Shown here piece after piece: positions 28,283 to 37,545 of a stretch of DNA of 64,000 bases (its first letter is position 1; each line of letters begins with the position of its first letter). The position numbers and the translations under genes are program-made. The notes under the pieces were generated by a model, which saw only the letters and a list, made by a program, of their open reading frames with translations, was not told the DNA's origin and searched no databases. Source of the DNA: an uncultured Lachnospiraceae bacterium (GTDB taxonomy: Bacteria > Bacillota > Clostridia > Lachnospirales > Lachnospiraceae). Location of the stretch: assembly GCA_945621435.1 (NCBI GenBank), contig CALZBR010000006.1, positions 17,628 through 81,627 on the forward strand, read 5' to 3'.

Positions 28283-30331
28283 TTAAATCTCATTATTCTC
28301 TAACATCGTATCTATCGTCTGTTTCAGCACACCGATAGCTTCTATGATGCCGACACCCTCCATCTGACAGGCTGCCGTACTCAGATGGCCACCGCCACCC
28401 ATCTTTTCCATGATGACCTGTACATTGACCTCATCAATGGAACGGGCACTGATATAGATTTTTCCTTGATAGTCCGTGAGCACAAAGCTCGCCTTGATAC
28501 CTTTTATATTCAACAGTTCATTGGCAGCCTGGGCTCCGATGATGGTCGGACTGGGCAAATCATCTGCGGTACAGATGGAAATTGCGAAGTACTGCTTATA
28601 GATCTCAGCCTGGCTGACCGCATCCGCCTTGGCCTTATACTCCAGCGCATCTTCTCTGAACAGCTTACGCACACGGGTCACATCCGCACCGTTTCTTCTC
28701 AGAAATGCTGCTGCCTCAAAGGTACGCACACCCGTTTTTGTCATAAAGTTGCTGGTATCCACCATAATTCCGGAGAACATGCAGTCTGCCTCCTCCGGTC
28801 TGATCTTCACATTGTCATAGGTATATTGCAAAATCTCAGATACCATCTCAGATGCGGAAGAAGCATAAGGCTCCACATAAGAGAGAGTTGCATTCTCAAT
28901 GGTATCCGTACCCTGTCTGTGATGATCCAGCACCACAACGGATTTGCACACGCGCAACAGGTCGGGACACTCTGTTATCGACGGTTTGTTAACGTCAACC
29001 ACTACCAGTACGCAGTTGCCACCGGCCGCATCCAATGCCTGCTGACTGTTGATTATCATATCTTCATAGTCCGGATTCCCCTTAAACAAATCAACAATGG
29101 GCTGAATGGAGGACGGAACCTCATTCAACACAATATGTGCTTTTCGTTCCAGATTCTGGGCGATTCCATAGATTCCCACAGCAGCACCGAAGCTGTCTGC
29201 ATCCGGCATCCTGTGTCCCATAACCAGAACCAGATCTTTGCCCGTGATAATCTCTCGAAGTGCATGTGCCTTGACGCGTGCCTTCACCCTGGTATTCTTT
29301 TCCACCTGCTGACTCTTTCCGCCGTAATAGGTGATACTCTCAGGAGTCTTGATAACTGCCTGATCGCCTCCTCTTCCCAACGCAAGGTCAATTGCATTTC
29401 GTGCAAACTCATAGTTCTGGGCATAAGAAAGCCCATCCAGTCCGACACCGATACTGATGGTTACCGCCATCTCGTTACCGATATTCACGGTCTTAACCTC
29501 TTCCAACAGGTCAAACCTGCTCTCCTGTAGCTGGGAGATGGTCTTTTTACGCATGATAATCAGATACTTGTCCTTCTCCAGCTTCTTGCAGATACCGTCC
29601 ACTGCGGAGATGTATTTATTCACTTTTCTGTCAATCAGGGCAATCAGCAGAGAACGGCGCACCTCTTCCACACTCTCCAGCGCCTCCTCGTAGTTATCCA
29701 GATAAATCATTCCCACCGCAAGGCTCTGGTCATCCACTTCCTGCAGGGCAATATGCAGGGCTGTCTCATCACAGAGATAAACTGCAATCAGATATCCGTT
29801 ATATCCCTCTGCATCTATGATGTCACTATGCTCCGTCATCTCACGCAAGGAAATCTTCTTGAATTTGGCTATGTATTCACTGCCCTCATATTCCAACTCA
29901 TACTGAGCTTCATCCAGGTCGTTGTCATCCGGCAGACGATCCCTGGTTATCGCCGGAAACAGAGCAGTAATGGACTTATTATAACCCTTCGGCTGATGTA
30001 CCACAGCCTCAAAGGCGGCATTCGTCCAGAACACTTTTCCATTGTCATCCAACAGCGCATAGGGCATGTCCAGATCCCTCAGAAGCTTTTTCTGTATCTG
30101 ACCATACTCCGTTGCAAAGCTGATCAGTTCATTCATGAGAATCGGTTTATTGTAAAAATATAAAGATAGCGTAACTGCCAGATAAAGCACCGTAAATGCC
30201 AGCAGCAATCCTCCCGCCCCGACATCAATCAAAAAAACGGCAAGGTTGATCACAAGAAGCAGGATACCCAAATAAATACCAACCTGCAAATAGGTTTTAA
30301 TTCTTCCTTTTAATCTGATTCGCTTTTTCAT
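28283..30331 (-). CDS. gdpP: c-di-AMP phosphodiesterase GdpP
   Basis: This 682-aa membrane protein degrades cyclic di-AMP, which controls potassium and osmolyte uptake and wall stress. It has two N-terminal membrane helices (VGIYLGILLLVINLAVFLID, LLLAFTVLYLAVTLSLYFY), a PAS-like domain (about 75-160) and a degenerate GGDEF domain (about 175-300). The DHH/DHHA1 phosphodiesterase domain (about 345-682) shows LVMGHRMPDADSFGAA, VVVDVNKPS, VVLDHHRQG and GGGGHLSTAACQ. It is read with rplI and dnaB. Confidence 0.95.
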   Translation of the reverse strand: MKKRIRLKGRIKTYLQVGIYLGILLLVINLAVFLIDVGAGGLLLAFTVLYLAVTLSLYFYNKPILMNELISFATEYGQIQKKLLRDLDMPYALLDDNGKVFWTNAAFEAVVHQPKGYNKSITALFPAITRDRLPDDNDLDEAQYELEYEGSEYIAKFKKISLREMTEHSDIIDAEGYNGYLIAVYLCDETALHIALQEVDDQSLAVGMIYLDNYEEALESVEEVRRSLLIALIDRKVNKYISAVDGICKKLEKDKYLIIMRKKTISQLQESRFDLLEEVKTVNIGNEMAVTISIGVGLDGLSYAQNYEFARNAIDLALGRGGDQAVIKTPESITYYGGKSQQVEKNTRVKARVKAHALREIITGKDLVLVMGHRMPDADSFGAAVGIYGIAQNLERKAHIVLNEVPSSIQPIVDLFKGNPDYEDMIINSQQALDAAGGNCVLVVVDVNKPSITECPDLLRVCKSVVVLDHHRQGTDTIENATLSYVEPYASSASEMVSEILQYTYDNVKIRPEEADCMFSGIMVDTSNFMTKTGVRTFEAAAFLRRNGADVTRVRKLFREDALEYKAKADAVSQAEIYKQYFAISICTADDLPSPTIIGAQAANELLNIKGIKASFVLTDYQGKIYISARSIDEVNVQVIMEKMGGGGHLSTAACQMEGVGIIEAIGVLKQTIDTMLENNEI

Positions 30332-30420
30332 AGGATGCCTCCCTGATACAGTATATCAGAATTCACTCCACTATGCTACAATTTATTTTGTCGAAGCCTG
30401 AAATGTTTTGCAGATTCAAC

Positions 30421-32202
30421 CTATCTGTAATACTGAGCCTGGGCTTCAAACATTTTTGCATAGATTCCATCCTCTTTTTTCACAAGGGAATCGTGATTCC
30501 CGCATTCTGCAATCTTTCCCTCCGCAAAAACGGCTATCCGGTCGCAGAACCGGCAGCTTGACAGACGGTGGGAAATATAAAAAGCCGTCTTGTTGCCCAC
30601 CAGTGTATGAAACTGTCTGTAAATCTCATATTCTGCTACGGGGTCGAGAGCCGCGGTAGGTTCATCCAGCATAATCACCGGCGCATCCTTATAAAGAGCC
30701 CTTGCGATAGCAATCTTTTGCTGTTCACCACCGGAAGGCTCGATGCCCTCCTCGTCAAAAATAGTGAATACCGTGGTATCGATGCCCTTCTCATTCTTTT
30801 CCAGCAGACCATCCAGCTCCACCAGACCCATCAGTTCCTTCAATTTCTCCGTTTCATCCTCACTGCGCTCGGAAATATCCTTCTGAAGTATATTCTCCCC
30901 GATTGTAAAACCAAAGAGCTTGAAATCTTGAAATACCGGTGCAAACTGTTTCTTGTACTCCTCGTAATCATACTCCCGGATATCCCTGCCGTCCAGCAAA
31001 ATTTCTCCCTCCGTAGGATCATATAATCGGCACAAAAGCTTGATAAAGGTTGTCTTTCCCGCACCATTCAATCCAACGATGGAAAGCTTTTCTCCGGGTG
31101 GAATGGTGATGCATATGTCATCAAGTATCTTCTTATCTGTATTGGGATAGGCAAAGCTCACATGCCGAAATTCAATGGTGTGCAGCCCGGAATTCACCGG
31201 CTCATGATTCTTCTCCATTGCCTCCGGGTATTCCATGAAAACAACATACTCGTAGGCGTAATTACACCGCTTTACCAGCTCCTGCACATTCCAGACCAGA
31301 CCGTTCAGGGTGGCATTGAGTGCGCCGCTTGTCTCGATGATCTGAGTGAAAATACCAATACTGATCTTCGCAGACAAAACCAGCATTCCGGCATACAGAT
31401 AAAGTGCAAAATTCATAAGAGTTCCGGCAAGTACCGTATATTTCTTATACCTGAACCCGGTTTTTCCCTGCCACTTCCATGCTTCATTGCTGATCTCCGT
31501 ATTCGTTCTCCATCTGTTTACCAACATATCCTTCGCGTCATAGAGCCGCACATCCTTTCCATACCGGAAATCCGTAACGGTCCATCCAAAATACCCAAAC
31601 AGACGGTTTACCTTGGACAATTTGTTAAAGGCCTCAACATCCACCTTATTACATTTTGCCGTAACAAAGCTGTTGGCAAGAACAAACAGGAATAGAAACA
31701 GCAGCAGCCAGGGAGCCTTCATCGCGATCACCGTGATAAAGCCCACTATTTTAAAAAGGTTGCCAAAGAACATAAAGACCTGCTCCGACACCCCATACAC
31801 CCCGCCGGAATACCAGCTCATGCCTGTTTTCGCCCGATCCAGCTGATCCAGGGCTTCTTTGTCCTCCGTGAGCTGAAAATCCAGATTCATGGAGTGTACC
31901 CCTATCTGCATTGTAAAATAATTATCCAGCCGCTCCTGATATTTGTTAATCTGACTGCTGAGTGCCTCCTGCAAAATCGCCAGTACACATTCCGTCACAA
32001 TCAGCACCGCCGCCAGCCGAATCAACCTGTTCACATCCCTCGCTCCACAGACCTCATCCACAATCAGGGGAGTCAGTAAAATACCTACAAAAGGCATTCC
32101 AATCTGAACGACCGTTTTGAATGCTTCCAGGACGAAAAAACTTGGATACTTTTTCGCAGCGGTTCCAAATAGTATTTTTACTACTTTTGCTATTTTACGC
32201 AT
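30421..32202 (-). CDS. ABC exporter subunit (membrane plus ATPase), second of pair
   Basis: This 593-aa half-transporter has about six membrane helices, then an ATPase with Walker A VGLNGAGKTTFIKLL, signature EPSGGEQQKIAIAR and Walker B VIMLDEPTAALDP. The catalytic Glu is present. Its ATG at 32202 overlaps the end of the preceding gene by 8 bp, so the two are coupled and probably form a heterodimer. The substrate cannot be told; such pairs beside an XRE regulator export peptides, lipids or drugs. Confidence 0.9.
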   Translation of the reverse strand: MRKIAKVVKILFGTAAKKYPSFFVLEAFKTVVQIGMPFVGILLTPLIVDEVCGARDVNRLIRLAAVLIVTECVLAILQEALSSQINKYQERLDNYFTMQIGVHSMNLDFQLTEDKEALDQLDRAKTGMSWYSGGVYGVSEQVFMFFGNLFKIVGFITVIAMKAPWLLLFLFLFVLANSFVTAKCNKVDVEAFNKLSKVNRLFGYFGWTVTDFRYGKDVRLYDAKDMLVNRWRTNTEISNEAWKWQGKTGFRYKKYTVLAGTLMNFALYLYAGMLVLSAKISIGIFTQIIETSGALNATLNGLVWNVQELVKRCNYAYEYVVFMEYPEAMEKNHEPVNSGLHTIEFRHVSFAYPNTDKKILDDICITIPPGEKLSIVGLNGAGKTTFIKLLCRLYDPTEGEILLDGRDIREYDYEEYKKQFAPVFQDFKLFGFTIGENILQKDISERSEDETEKLKELMGLVELDGLLEKNEKGIDTTVFTIFDEEGIEPSGGEQQKIAIARALYKDAPVIMLDEPTAALDPVAEYEIYRQFHTLVGNKTAFYISHRLSSCRFCDRIAVFAEGKIAECGNHDSLVKKEDGIYAKMFEAQAQYYR

Positions 32203-34093
32203 TTTCTTCGCCCTCCTCCTGATAGTACTGAGCCTGTAACTCAAACATATGGGCATACTCACCGTTTTGTTCCATCAGCTCCTCGTGAGCGCCATATTCG
32301 ATCATCTCACCGCCCTTGAACATCGCCACCTTATCGCAGAATCTGGTGGATGCCAGCCTGTGAGAAATGTAGACTGCAGACTTCTCCCCAATCATCTTAT
32401 CAAAGCTTTGATAAAGTCTCTGTTCCGCTATGGCATCCAATGCGGAGGTAGGCTCATCCAGCACCACAATTGGCGCATTTTTGTAGAGCGCCCTTGCGAG
32501 CGCGAGCTTTTGCTTTTCTCCGCCGGAAAAATCAACTCCTTCTTCATCAACAACCTTCAGAAGCTCGGTCAGAATCCCCTTCGGCAAACTGTCAATCTTC
32601 TCCTGTAGCCCCGCCTCCGCCACACAGGAATAGGCTTTATCGATATCGGTATTCTCCGTCTGTTTCATGGAAACATTCTCCGCAATGGGAAAGGCCAGAA
32701 CCTCGACATTCTGAAAGACAGGTGAGAACAGCTTATAATAATCTTCTCTCCGATAAGACCTGATGTCCGTTCCATTCAGGAGAATCCGCCCTTCCGTGGG
32801 CTCATACAGCCGAAGCAACAACTTGATCATCGTTGTCTTTCCGGCTCCGTTCAGCCCCACTACCGCCAGCTTTTCCCCTGCCTCCAGCTTCAGATTCAGA
32901 TTCTTCAGTGCATACTCTTCCGCTTCCGGATAACGATAGCTGACATTTTCAAACACAATAGTATAGGCTGTCGCTTTCGGAAGCTCCCGAAGCTCCTTAT
33001 TTTTCTGTGCGCTTTCCGATGTCGAAGCCACGTCTGAAGCTACGCTTCCTTCCATGTCCAGCTCCATAAAGGATCTGAAATCGTCCACCTCCAGCGAGGC
33101 TCTTCCAAAATCACCAAACCGCCTCAAAAACTCGATCAGGCTCTGGGAAAAAGCCATTGCCAGCGCAAAAAACAAAGTAAAATTACCAACCGTCATATCT
33201 TTTTTGATGACTGCGTAGAACAGTGCCCCATAGATTGCTGCCTTGCCAATCAAAAAAGTAATATTCACCACCACAGCGTGGGAAAACCAGAGATTCTGAT
33301 GATAATCAAACTTCTTCCATCTGTTTTCAAAAATTTTCTGCTGCTTTTTCAACAAAAAGTCCTGCTGCGAGAACAAACGGATATCCTTTGCGTAGTCAAA
33401 GTCCTGGGTAACTCTCTCCATATAATTAATCTGTCTCCAGGTACCCCCGAGCTGATCCCAGACCTTTTTCTTGTCATTGCGAATACAGAATACAAAATAT
33501 CCATACTGCATTACCGCCAACACAATCAATACCAGCACCAGGCGGATATCCAGCGCCATTACCGACACAAGTGTCACTATTACCGTGGTGAGATTCACGG
33601 CGAGGGTTTCCATGCCATGCATCATTCCCTCGACACCATTGTTATTCCCACCGGTGGCCTGGCAGGCGCGTTCATGAATATCCAGGGTCTCAGGCTTTTC
33701 CAGGAACTCATAATTCATGCCCAGCGCTCTTGCCACCCGTTCTTCAATGACATGCATTCTCACCTCAATATACTGATACCATGTTCTGCTTCCCGAAAAA
33801 CTGCTTCCAAGCTGTAGGAGCCCTGCTATCAAACCTCCTGCCAGCACAATCACCAGAAGCCTTGTGACCTTCTCATTATATACAAGCCCGCTGCCTGCCA
33901 GGTCAATCACAAGCTTACCAAAGAAGCCGAAATAATAACTCAGAACCGAATTGCAGATAATTCCCAGCAACGCAATCCACAGTACACAAGAGCGATACTC
34001 TCTGCACTTTCCCAAAACATATAGAGTATTGCTCCATTTCCCATATTCCTTATGATAAGGATTATCCTTGCTTTCCTTAAATTGTTTTGCCAT
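32195..34093 (-). CDS. ABC exporter subunit (membrane plus ATPase), first of pair
   Basis: This 632-aa half-transporter has a membrane domain (for example LWIALLGIICNSVLSYYFGF, LLVIVLAGGLIAGLLQLGSS) and an ATPase domain. Walker A is VGLNGAGKTTMIKLL, the signature VDFSGGEKQKLALAR and Walker B IVVLDEPTSALDA. Both halves keep the catalytic Glu. The start has AAAGGAAG upstream. It is the partner of the gene it overlaps downstream; the regulator 53 bp upstream on the same strand probably controls both. Confidence 0.9.
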   Translation of the reverse strand: MAKQFKESKDNPYHKEYGKWSNTLYVLGKCREYRSCVLWIALLGIICNSVLSYYFGFFGKLVIDLAGSGLVYNEKVTRLLVIVLAGGLIAGLLQLGSSFSGSRTWYQYIEVRMHVIEERVARALGMNYEFLEKPETLDIHERACQATGGNNNGVEGMMHGMETLAVNLTTVIVTLVSVMALDIRLVLVLIVLAVMQYGYFVFCIRNDKKKVWDQLGGTWRQINYMERVTQDFDYAKDIRLFSQQDFLLKKQQKIFENRWKKFDYHQNLWFSHAVVVNITFLIGKAAIYGALFYAVIKKDMTVGNFTLFFALAMAFSQSLIEFLRRFGDFGRASLEVDDFRSFMELDMEGSVASDVASTSESAQKNKELRELPKATAYTIVFENVSYRYPEAEEYALKNLNLKLEAGEKLAVVGLNGAGKTTMIKLLLRLYEPTEGRILLNGTDIRSYRREDYYKLFSPVFQNVEVLAFPIAENVSMKQTENTDIDKAYSCVAEAGLQEKIDSLPKGILTELLKVVDEEGVDFSGGEKQKLALARALYKNAPIVVLDEPTSALDAIAEQRLYQSFDKMIGEKSAVYISHRLASTRFCDKVAMFKGGEMIEYGAHEELMEQNGEYAHMFELQAQYYQEEGEENA

Positions 34094-34146
34094 ACCGCTT
34101 CCTTTCCCTTATTGTGATTTTTCACTTAGGTCATCACAACTTGTAT

Positions 34147-35091
34147 TTATTTCTCCGCCTTATTTCCACTACTATATTCAGGCTTTTTATCTTTTCTGTC
34201 GCCTCTCAGAGCTACTTCCACATCCTCTCTCCGGAACCAGCTCTTTTTTCTGCTCGACACCTGCATCTGATATCCATAAGGAGGATGAATCAGTACATCT
34301 GCGTTTAAAAACAGTGAAATGAACATACAGATGCAGGATTGGTTAATGCCATATCCTTTTTCCACACTGTCCCGATTCATAATATCAATGCAATAGAAGG
34401 GCGGATTGCCACTTTGCTGAAATTGGGTAATGTTTTGTAATAGTTCTTCCGTTTTTTCCGTACTGATTCCTGTTTTTTGGGCAATTGTGGGAGCCGTCGC
34501 ATACTCCCCCCAGTTCAGGGAAAGCAGGTAATAAACAATCTCCAAGGCTCCCTTTTTACCCAAAAACGTAAAGAAATCTCTCAACTCATCGGTAATCTTC
34601 AGGTTTGCAGCGAAGCCATCCTCCGGCTCCCGTACCAAGGTAAAAAACTGTTTCTCGCGATTCAGGTTAAAAAAGCTGAACCCTGCATTTTCCGTAAACA
34701 CCGAAGCCGTCCTTGTATCCTTCGTCGGCACACCTCTGTCATAGTATTGTTTATTATTCGGCCATGCTCCTATCTGGAATGCCCATGCAATATTCAGCAT
34801 CAGGTCAAAATAATCCTTATGCCCATCTGACTCTTTACCGCTCAGCGCCTCCAACACACTCTGCTCTATGGACACCGGTTCCTTCTCCTGCCCGTACAGA
34901 TAAGAGATGGACACCCCAAAGAATTCCGAGATTCTTGGCAACAGGTCACCCTCCGGATAGCTTCCGTTCTCCCATTTTGAGACTGCCTGGGGGCTTACAC
35001 CCAGGTGATTCGCCAACTGTTCCTGTGTCACCCCTCTTTTCTTTCTCAGCGATTGCAGGGTCATTGAAAAAATAGTATTTCCTGTTGCCAT
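34147..35091 (-). CDS. XRE-family regulator with large C-terminal domain
   Basis: This 314-aa protein has a Cro/C1-type HTH at about residues 8-65 (LQSLRKKRGVTQEQLANHLG, VSPQAVSKWENGSYPEGDL). A C-terminal region of about 240 aa contains a winged-helix-like stretch (APTIAQKTGISTEKTEELLQN). The C-terminal half may sense the cargo of the adjacent exporter. GGAGG precedes the ATG at 35091; an upstream in-frame ATG at 35145 has no such site. Confidence 0.85.
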   Translation of the reverse strand: MATGNTIFSMTLQSLRKKRGVTQEQLANHLGVSPQAVSKWENGSYPEGDLLPRISEFFGVSISYLYGQEKEPVSIEQSVLEALSGKESDGHKDYFDLMLNIAWAFQIGAWPNNKQYYDRGVPTKDTRTASVFTENAGFSFFNLNREKQFFTLVREPEDGFAANLKITDELRDFFTFLGKKGALEIVYYLLSLNWGEYATAPTIAQKTGISTEKTEELLQNITQFQQSGNPPFYCIDIMNRDSVEKGYGINQSCICMFISLFLNADVLIHPPYGYQMQVSSRKKSWFRREDVEVALRGDRKDKKPEYSSGNKAEK

Positions 35092-35598
35092 AATAATCCT
35101 CCCACACTTATATGTTTTTAATTCCGGCGACTCTATAGTTTCCAATTTACAGTTTATATTTCTTTCCCATTCACAACTTGGATTTGGTTTTTCTTCATTA
35201 TAACAATCGCGTTAGTTGTTTTCCACATATAATATCAACTATAGATTAACACAAATTCTATTATTCCATTATTTTCTATTTATAGTTGATTTTAAAAGTA
35301 AACACAGCAAACATAATTGTTTGTAGTTAATTTTGTACTCAATTCACCTTTACTCAATTTTGTTACTACCTATCGGTACATTTTTCACCCATATTTCTCC
35401 GTTCGATTATCTTCTAAATGGATTTCACTCAGGCGCATGATAATTCAAACCATTCTCTTCCGTTTCGGCTTAGTTTTTTCGTGATTATTTCACGATTGCT
35501 CATTTTTTCACGAAATTTCCGGCTCTGTTTTCGTGTTTTTTCCTCGTTTGCTCTATTTTTCACGTAATCTCCAACCGGGTCTGCCAGGATTTCACATA
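35092..35598. other. AT-rich regulatory gap upstream of the XRE gene
   Basis: No gene. It holds a TATAAT on the minus strand near 35200, a perfect 10-bp inverted repeat (ATCAACTATA at 35234-35243, TATAGTTGAT at 35281-35290) and, at 35477-35567, five copies of a TTCACGA/TCGTGAA motif. Confidence 0.55.
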
Positions 35599-35635
35599 AA
35601 AAAAAGACGCTCTCCTGATTTTTCGGAAAGCGTCC
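35599..35635 (-). terminator. terminator of the rpsF-ssb-rpsR operon
   Basis: On the minus strand GACGCTTTCC pairs with GGAGAGCGTC, followed by T8. Confidence 0.9.
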
Positions 35636-35648
35636 TCAAAAATACTTA

Positions 35649-35912
35649 TTAATCCTGTACGTAAGGCATAATCGCAAGATGACGTGCTCTCTTGATTGCT
35701 GCAGTCAGGGTTCTCTGATGCTTTGCGCAGTTGCCGGTGATACGATGAGGAAGAATCTTACCTCTCTCAGACACGTATCTCTTCAGCTTGTTAGCATCCT
35801 TATAATCAATCACATTATCCTTGCCACAAAATACGCAAACCTTTTTTCTTCTGCGGATACCGCCTTTTTTTCTCATCGGCGCATCGGACTTCTCTGCCTT
35901 ATTAAAAGCCAT
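35649..35912 (-). CDS. rpsR: 30S ribosomal protein S18
   Basis: S18 (87 aa) binds S6 in the platform of the small subunit. [20 protein letters not shown], the core [20 protein letters not shown] and GNCAKHQR are typical. The CxxC and later Cys-x-x-His suggest the zinc-binding C+ form. It is the last gene of rpsF-ssb-rpsR. Confidence 0.97.
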   Translation of the reverse strand: MAFNKAEKSDAPMRKKGGIRRRKKVCVFCGKDNVIDYKDANKLKRYVSERGKILPHRITGNCAKHQRTLTAAIKRARHLAIMPYVQD

Positions 35913-35952
35913 GTTAGGTGCCTCCTATCTTACAAAATAAACTCAACTTCGG

Positions 35953-36393
35953 TTAATTGTTAAATGGTAATTCTTCGTCAATTCCGTCAGGGATGTTCAT
36001 GAAACCGTCTCCGGCTCCGAACGAAGCAGGGGCGCTGCCTCCGCCTACATTGCCGCCGTTGCCTCCGGCTGCATTCTTGCTCTCGGCAAATTCAATCTCG
36101 TCAACCATAACGCGGACACTGTACACCATCTGACCGTCTTTGTTGGTATAATTGTCATTCTGAATTCTTCCGCTCAGCACAACCTTTACACCCTTGTGAA
36201 GATATCTCTCCACAAACTCAGCCTGCTTACCAAAGCAGGTACAGTTAAAGAAGTCTGCGTCTGGCTCACCCTCGCGCTTGAATCTTCTGTCAACGGCAAT
36301 AGAAAAACGTGCCACAATAGTCTGGCTGTTGCCCTGTGAATATCTAACTTCGGGGTCTCTTGTCAATCTCCCCATAAGAATTACTTTGTTCAT
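35953..36393 (-). CDS. ssb: single-stranded DNA-binding protein
   Basis: SSB (146 aa) protects single-stranded DNA and recruits repair and replication proteins. The OB fold starts MNKVILMGRLTRDPEVRYSQ and includes FFNCTCFGKQAEFVERYLHKG. A short Gly-rich linker follows, and the acidic tip DEELPFNN is the protein-interaction tail. It lies between rpsF and rpsR. Confidence 0.97.
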   Translation of the reverse strand: MNKVILMGRLTRDPEVRYSQGNSQTIVARFSIAVDRRFKREGEPDADFFNCTCFGKQAEFVERYLHKGVKVVLSGRIQNDNYTNKDGQMVYSVRVMVDEIEFAESKNAAGGNGGNVGGGSAPASFGAGDGFMNIPDGIDEELPFNN

Positions 36394-36412
36394 AATTTTT
36401 CTCGCTTTCTAA

Positions 36413-36703
36413 TTAAGCCTCGTCCTGTCTGACAACCAAATATCTGAGCACATTGTCCATAATGCGCATACGGCTCTCAATCTCAGCAGGCGCAGTACTC
36501 TCAGCGTCGAATTGGATGAAATAATAGAAAGCTTCTTTCATCTTCTGGATCTCGTAAGCAAGCTTCTTCTTGCCCCAATCATCCACTCCTGTGATGGTAC
36601 CGCCGAATCTCTCAACCAGAGCCTTGCACTTGTCAACAACTGCTGCTCTCTCTTCGTCTTCGATATTAGCGGACACAACTACGGCTAATTCATACTTGTT
36701 CAT
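36413..36703 (-). CDS. rpsF: 30S ribosomal protein S6
   Basis: S6 (96 aa) pairs with S18. MNKYELAVVVSANIEDEERA, GGTITGVDDWGKKKLAYEI and AFYYFIQFDAES are the expected strands and helices. The ATG at 36703 has AAAGGAGG upstream; an upstream extension to 36751 is rejected. Confidence 0.97.
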   Translation of the reverse strand: MNKYELAVVVSANIEDEERAAVVDKCKALVERFGGTITGVDDWGKKKLAYEIQKMKEAFYYFIQFDAESTAPAEIESRMRIMDNVLRYLVVRQDEA

Positions 36704-36775
36704 GCTTGTTACCTCCTTTTGGTCTCTGGCCCGCACTTCCCGTGCGAGCAAGGAATTTATTCATCACAAGGAAAT

Positions 36776-36804
36776 ATGTTATCATAAAAAATCTATAAAA
36801 TCAA
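36776..36804 (-). promoter_or_regulatory. promoter of rpsF-ssb-rpsR
   Basis: On the minus strand TTGATT (36804-36799), 17 bp, TAACAT (36781-36776). Confidence 0.45.
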
Positions 36805-36935
36805 GAGCTTTTCCCAATTTTCAGTATTAATTTTCAGTTTAATTTTCTATCCGAGCGTTTAGCCTTCTCCGTAAGTGTTATAGCTTACGTTTACATAGAA
36901 ATCCATTCGGAAATCTAATGAGAAGGTTGATGCTT

Positions 36936-37028
36936 ATGCTTACAACGAATCTTTTTATAGCCATCATCAGCTTATGTATTACATGCTTTGCTCTTGGCTA
37001 TACCGTTGGTTCCAAGAGTAAAAAATAG
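36936..37028 (+). CDS. tiny single-span membrane peptide, toxin-like
   Basis: This 30-aa peptide starts at the third ATG of its frame (AGAAGG 9 nt upstream). One hydrophobic helix (NLFIAIISLCITCFALGYTVG) is followed by the basic tail SKSKK. Size, single span and basic end resemble type I toxins and holin-like peptides of Firmicutes. A strong terminator follows 4 bp after the stop. I cannot see a defined antitoxin RNA. Confidence 0.6.
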   Translation: MLTTNLFIAIISLCITCFALGYTVGSKSKK

Positions 37029-37032
37029 GCAT

Positions 37033-37073
37033 AAAAAGACCGCCCACGTCTGACAAACACGGCGGTCTTTTTG
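37033..37073 (+). terminator. terminator after the small membrane peptide
   Basis: AAAAAGACCGCC pairs with GGCGGTCTTTTT; the T-run ends in the stem arm. It can work in both directions, also for the DUF951 gene on the minus strand. Confidence 0.85.
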
Positions 37074-37229
37074 CCAAAAAAATATCAAGCTAACCATCTA
37101 TCGGTAGCACCTCTTTGTTACGATAGTATCACTGAAACACTTCTATGTCAAACTTATATTTCTATGGCTTTTCAGATGGTCTTTCAGATAACATTTCTAT
37201 CGCTTTTCCGGATATATTACTTTCCAAGT

Positions 37230-37403
37230 CTATCGAATCTCCCTGATACTCTTTTCCAGCAGCGGACGCGCAATCATCACTTGGTGTCCACAACCCAGAC
37301 ACTTAATGCGAAAATCCGCTCCGACGCGCAAAATCTCCCACTCATTACTCCCGCAGGGATGGTTCTTTTTCAGCTTCACAACATCTCCCACATGAATATC
37401 CAT
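37230..37403 (-). CDS. DUF951 family protein
   Basis: This 57-aa protein is the complete DUF951 pattern: VGDVVKLKKNHPCGSNEWEI, RVGADFRIKCLGCGHQVMIA and RPLLEKSIREI. The Cys/His set (Cys17, Cys35, Cys38, His40) suggests a zinc ribbon-like fold. Relatives lie near chromosome-partition or translation genes; the function is unknown. AAGGAAGG precedes the ATG. Confidence 0.9.
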   Translation of the reverse strand: MDIHVGDVVKLKKNHPCGSNEWEILRVGADFRIKCLGCGHQVMIARPLLEKSIREIR

Positions 37404-37545
37404 TTCCCGTCACCTTCCTTCTCTTCCCGCTATCTTATCAATTACTGACCACTTTGCTTCTTCCAGCAACATATCATGTGTTTGTTCCATGCCTATATTC
37501 AATGTGTTTGTTCAATGTATTTGTTCCATGTGTTTCATGTCACCT

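Noticed and set aside
28385..29530. 381-codon plus-strand frame across gdpP
   Set aside because: Antisense shadow; gdpP motifs are unambiguous on the other strand.
37470..37545. Imperfect repeats of TGTTTGTTC(C/A)ATG
   Set aside because: Looks like low-complexity drift between two genes; copies are unequal, with no CRISPR-like spacing.
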